From Anarhynchus alexandrinus (taxonomy: Eukaryota; Chordata; Aves; Charadriiformes; Charadriidae), in NCBI GenBank assembly GCA_008711295.1, contig VUYV01000062.1:2070888-2134887 (forward strand): a DNA stretch of 64,000 nt, given 5' to 3'. The position numbers and the translations under genes were made by a program. The notes beneath the pieces were generated by a model. It worked only from the letters and a program-made list of their open reading frames with translations, had not been told where the DNA came from and searched no databases. Positions within the stretch are counted from its first letter, which is position 1; every line of letters starts with the position of its first letter. Below are positions 61,737 to 64,000 of this stretch, one piece after another.

Positions 61737-64000
61737 CTAAAAAAAGTTTTCATTAACATCAATAAAACCACCCCAGAATACAGCAGAAAAATGACCTGTG
61801 TTGTTACGTAGAATTTAAAAATCCTATTATTACTTTAAATAATACAAGCAACTTGAATGCTTTCCTGAATATACTCTAAGATAAATGTTTTCCAAATATT
61901 TGAAAGGAAGGAAGGAAAAAGGAGGAAAAAAAGGCTAAAAATATTAAGGTAAACTTACATAAAACCCTCCCAGTACGTTACTGAGTAGCTGTCTAAACAC
62001 TGTACATTTGAGATCACTACCACAAAATAAAGATATTTCTCAGCTGGTTTGTTACTGTATAGCCCTACAACCAGACTATCTAGGACTAAATCTGAAAACA
62101 GAATTCTGGCACACTGCAGCATTTAATGTTTAGAAAATCCTTTGCCCTTGTAGTATTCGTCATCTTATTATGTTAAATTTAGCTGGTCAAATTCTGCTCT
62201 TACTTGAACTTCACATCTGTCAACATAGAGTGTACAAGGCATGCATCAAGGCAGCCTTTAGCTCAGCATAGGGAGAGATTTGGTATTTGAAATACATTTT
62301 ATCTTTTGAAAGCCATACATTTTTCCAATAATAAATGAAACAAGGTTCCCCAGGGTCATGCAATCTGTGTTCTTTCCCACTCAGCTAAAGATGGTATTAA
62401 GGAACTAAAATAAAGAGCAATATTGTCATTTGGTTATGTACTATAATGTGCTTGATATCATTCTTCTGACACTTTGGACACTTTGTTTAACAAGGAAGCC
62501 AACAGAAGCGCACTAGCTGCTGAGCACTTCCAGGTTGAGAGTTTGTGACAAGACTGGATTGTCAGCTCGAAGGCTGTGTGCGTGCCACCAAGCTGATAAA
62601 CACACACTCTCTGTAGCACAGTGCGGGGAGAGAACTGGCTGCCTGGTGAATGGCAGACCTTTAGCAGCTGGTAAAACAGCAGCACTGCATGCAGCTGCTG
62701 GCCTTATCTGGCAGACAACAGCTGGAGACATCAAAAAGAATAAAATAGAAAGAGGAAGGTGGAAAGACTGAGGTAAAAAAGGAATTCAATCTACACTGTT
62801 TTTATAAAGTAGATGAGTTACTTTTTAAAATGATATTAACATATTCTAATATTATCAGTTTGCCTAACTTTTAAAAAGAAATATTAAAAATACTTGCAAA
62901 CATACACATGGAGCACTAATTCCTCAGGCATCCTACTGGAGTCCCAGAGGATTAATCCCATAAAAAATACTAGGTTCTACTGAAAAAGATGGTCCAAAAA
63001 TCTCAAGTAAAATTGTAAAGTTACTTTCCTCAGGTAAGTAGAAATCACCAGAGCAAGCAAACTTACTATGAGCAGTATTTACTGTCATTATGATATCTTA
63101 ATTTTCTTATACTGTGTAGATGGAAATAGAAATCACAGCTGCTCAGAGTGCTCAGGATGAGAGAAGGCATCTATTAAGGAGACTTAATTTTTTGTCTGAC
63201 CCTGTACAGAGCTGAGCCAAAACAGAAAACACACTGATAAAATATGCTCATTTACGTCTGTAGTGTACACACTGTGTATGTTTTAGAGGGGCACAAAATG
63301 CAGTAGTTTCTTTCAGCTTTGTAACAGAGGACACAAGTTATTAGGAACGTTGTAACATGTAATAAGCACTTGTATTGAAAGATGTAATGACTGTAGGATA
63401 CCAGATTAGTGTTGAAATTCTGTTTTAAATGGTCAATATACAGGTAAGCAGTGAAAGAATGGTACATATTGCCCAACTTTCAACCATATGTGCAAAAGAC
63501 CCAAACTAGGCCTTTTGAACTGACTGACTAGATGTTACACAGAGAAATTCCAATCATTTTAGCTGAAACTCTCCAAAACATTCTTGCAAATTTTCTGCGG
63601 TGCTTCCAAAATTTCAGTACACAAACAACAAGGTGGGAACAACAAAACTACCTGCATTTCAACCTCTTGATCCCATTGCCTGTAACTAAACTTTTTTTAG
63701 GTTTTGGTTTTTTAATTTATTTAGCACCAAAACTGAACCTGGTGAAGCATTTCACTGTCACACTTTACTATTGGAAGCAATCTTATTCTTCAGAGAGTCC
63801 TGGAAAGTGAAGACAGACTTCCTTTACAGATATTTAAGGTCAAGTAGTTATCCCAATAGCTAGCTACCTGTCCACTTAAATCACAGTCACTTGCACACCT
63901 AAACTTACTCTGAGCTTGCTTGATGATTTATCTCTGTTTAATTTTCTTTGTTTTACACAAAGACATTGTCCCCCATCAAACACAGCAACTAAGTAGGGGT
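61737..64000. other. Noncoding stretch, possibly intron of the minus-strand gene
   Basis: No exon could be supported. A MITE-like arm may lie at 62184-62215 (GGTCAAATTCTGCTCTTACT). A GC-richer block at about 62480-62730 holds several CAGCTG E-box motifs and an AGATAAGG GATA-type site on the minus strand. Overlapping 73-78-codon frames on both strands of that block look like composition effects. The rest is AT-rich. Confidence 0.5.
62184..62215. repeat. Possible MITE-like arm
   Basis: GGTCAAATTCTGCTCTTACT, then TGAACTTCAC, resembles one arm of a palindromic amniote repeat (CAAATTCTGCTCTCAGTTACAC). Only one arm is visible. Confidence 0.28.

Noticed and set aside
1..64000. Search for endogenous retrovirus, CRISPR array, operon or toxin-like systems
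   Set aside because: No paired LTRs, primer-binding site, gag/pol motifs, regularly spaced repeats or clustered co-directional genes were seen.

Overview
The window reads as a piece of a bird genome. It is AT-rich, almost empty of long open frames, and carries several CR1 LINE fragments. Those CR1 copies that keep their 3' end finish in the ATTCTATG-type short repeat typical of avian CR1. No bacterial, phage, viral, CRISPR, rRNA or tRNA feature was seen on either strand. The reading frames present are short, overlap freely on both strands and mostly have the composition of chance frames in noncoding DNA. The species cannot be told from the sequence alone.

Layout. 1-5225: noncoding. 5226-6445: a 5'-truncated CR1 on the + strand with the C-terminal half of its reverse-transcriptase ORF. 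6446-15878: noncoding, with degenerate remnants of old repeats. 15879-16880: an approximately 1 kb ancient CR1/L3-type LINE, heavily decayed. 16881-39547: noncoding, with MIR-like SINE remnants (25553, 27365), a MITE-like remnant (24389), a 35-bp tandem duplication (37150) and a 20-bp perfect palindrome (35409). 39548-39700: an old CR1 3' end on the - strand. 39701-51759: noncoding, with a second 20-bp perfect palindrome (42411). 51760-54297: a cluster of three CR1 pieces, two of which form an imperfect inverted pair of 187-bp arms. 54298-61079: noncoding, with an 18-bp palindrome (55688) and another MIR-like remnant (58895). 61080-61736: the only place where I see a credible cellular coding signal. 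It is two phase-compatible candidate exons on the - strand, separated by a 100-bp intron and followed by an AATAAA. 61737-64000: noncoding, including a GC-richer block with E-box-like and GATA-like motifs.

Most of the window is therefore probably intergenic or intronic DNA, with the 3' end of one minus-strand gene near the right edge. I could not name that gene. The recognisable history is layered. Relatively young avian CR1 insertions sit beside much older amniote elements (L3-like CR1, MIR-like SINEs, palindromic MITE-like pieces). I found no multi-gene system and do not claim one. All repeat-family assignments rest on recalled consensus features and hand comparison, not on a database search.
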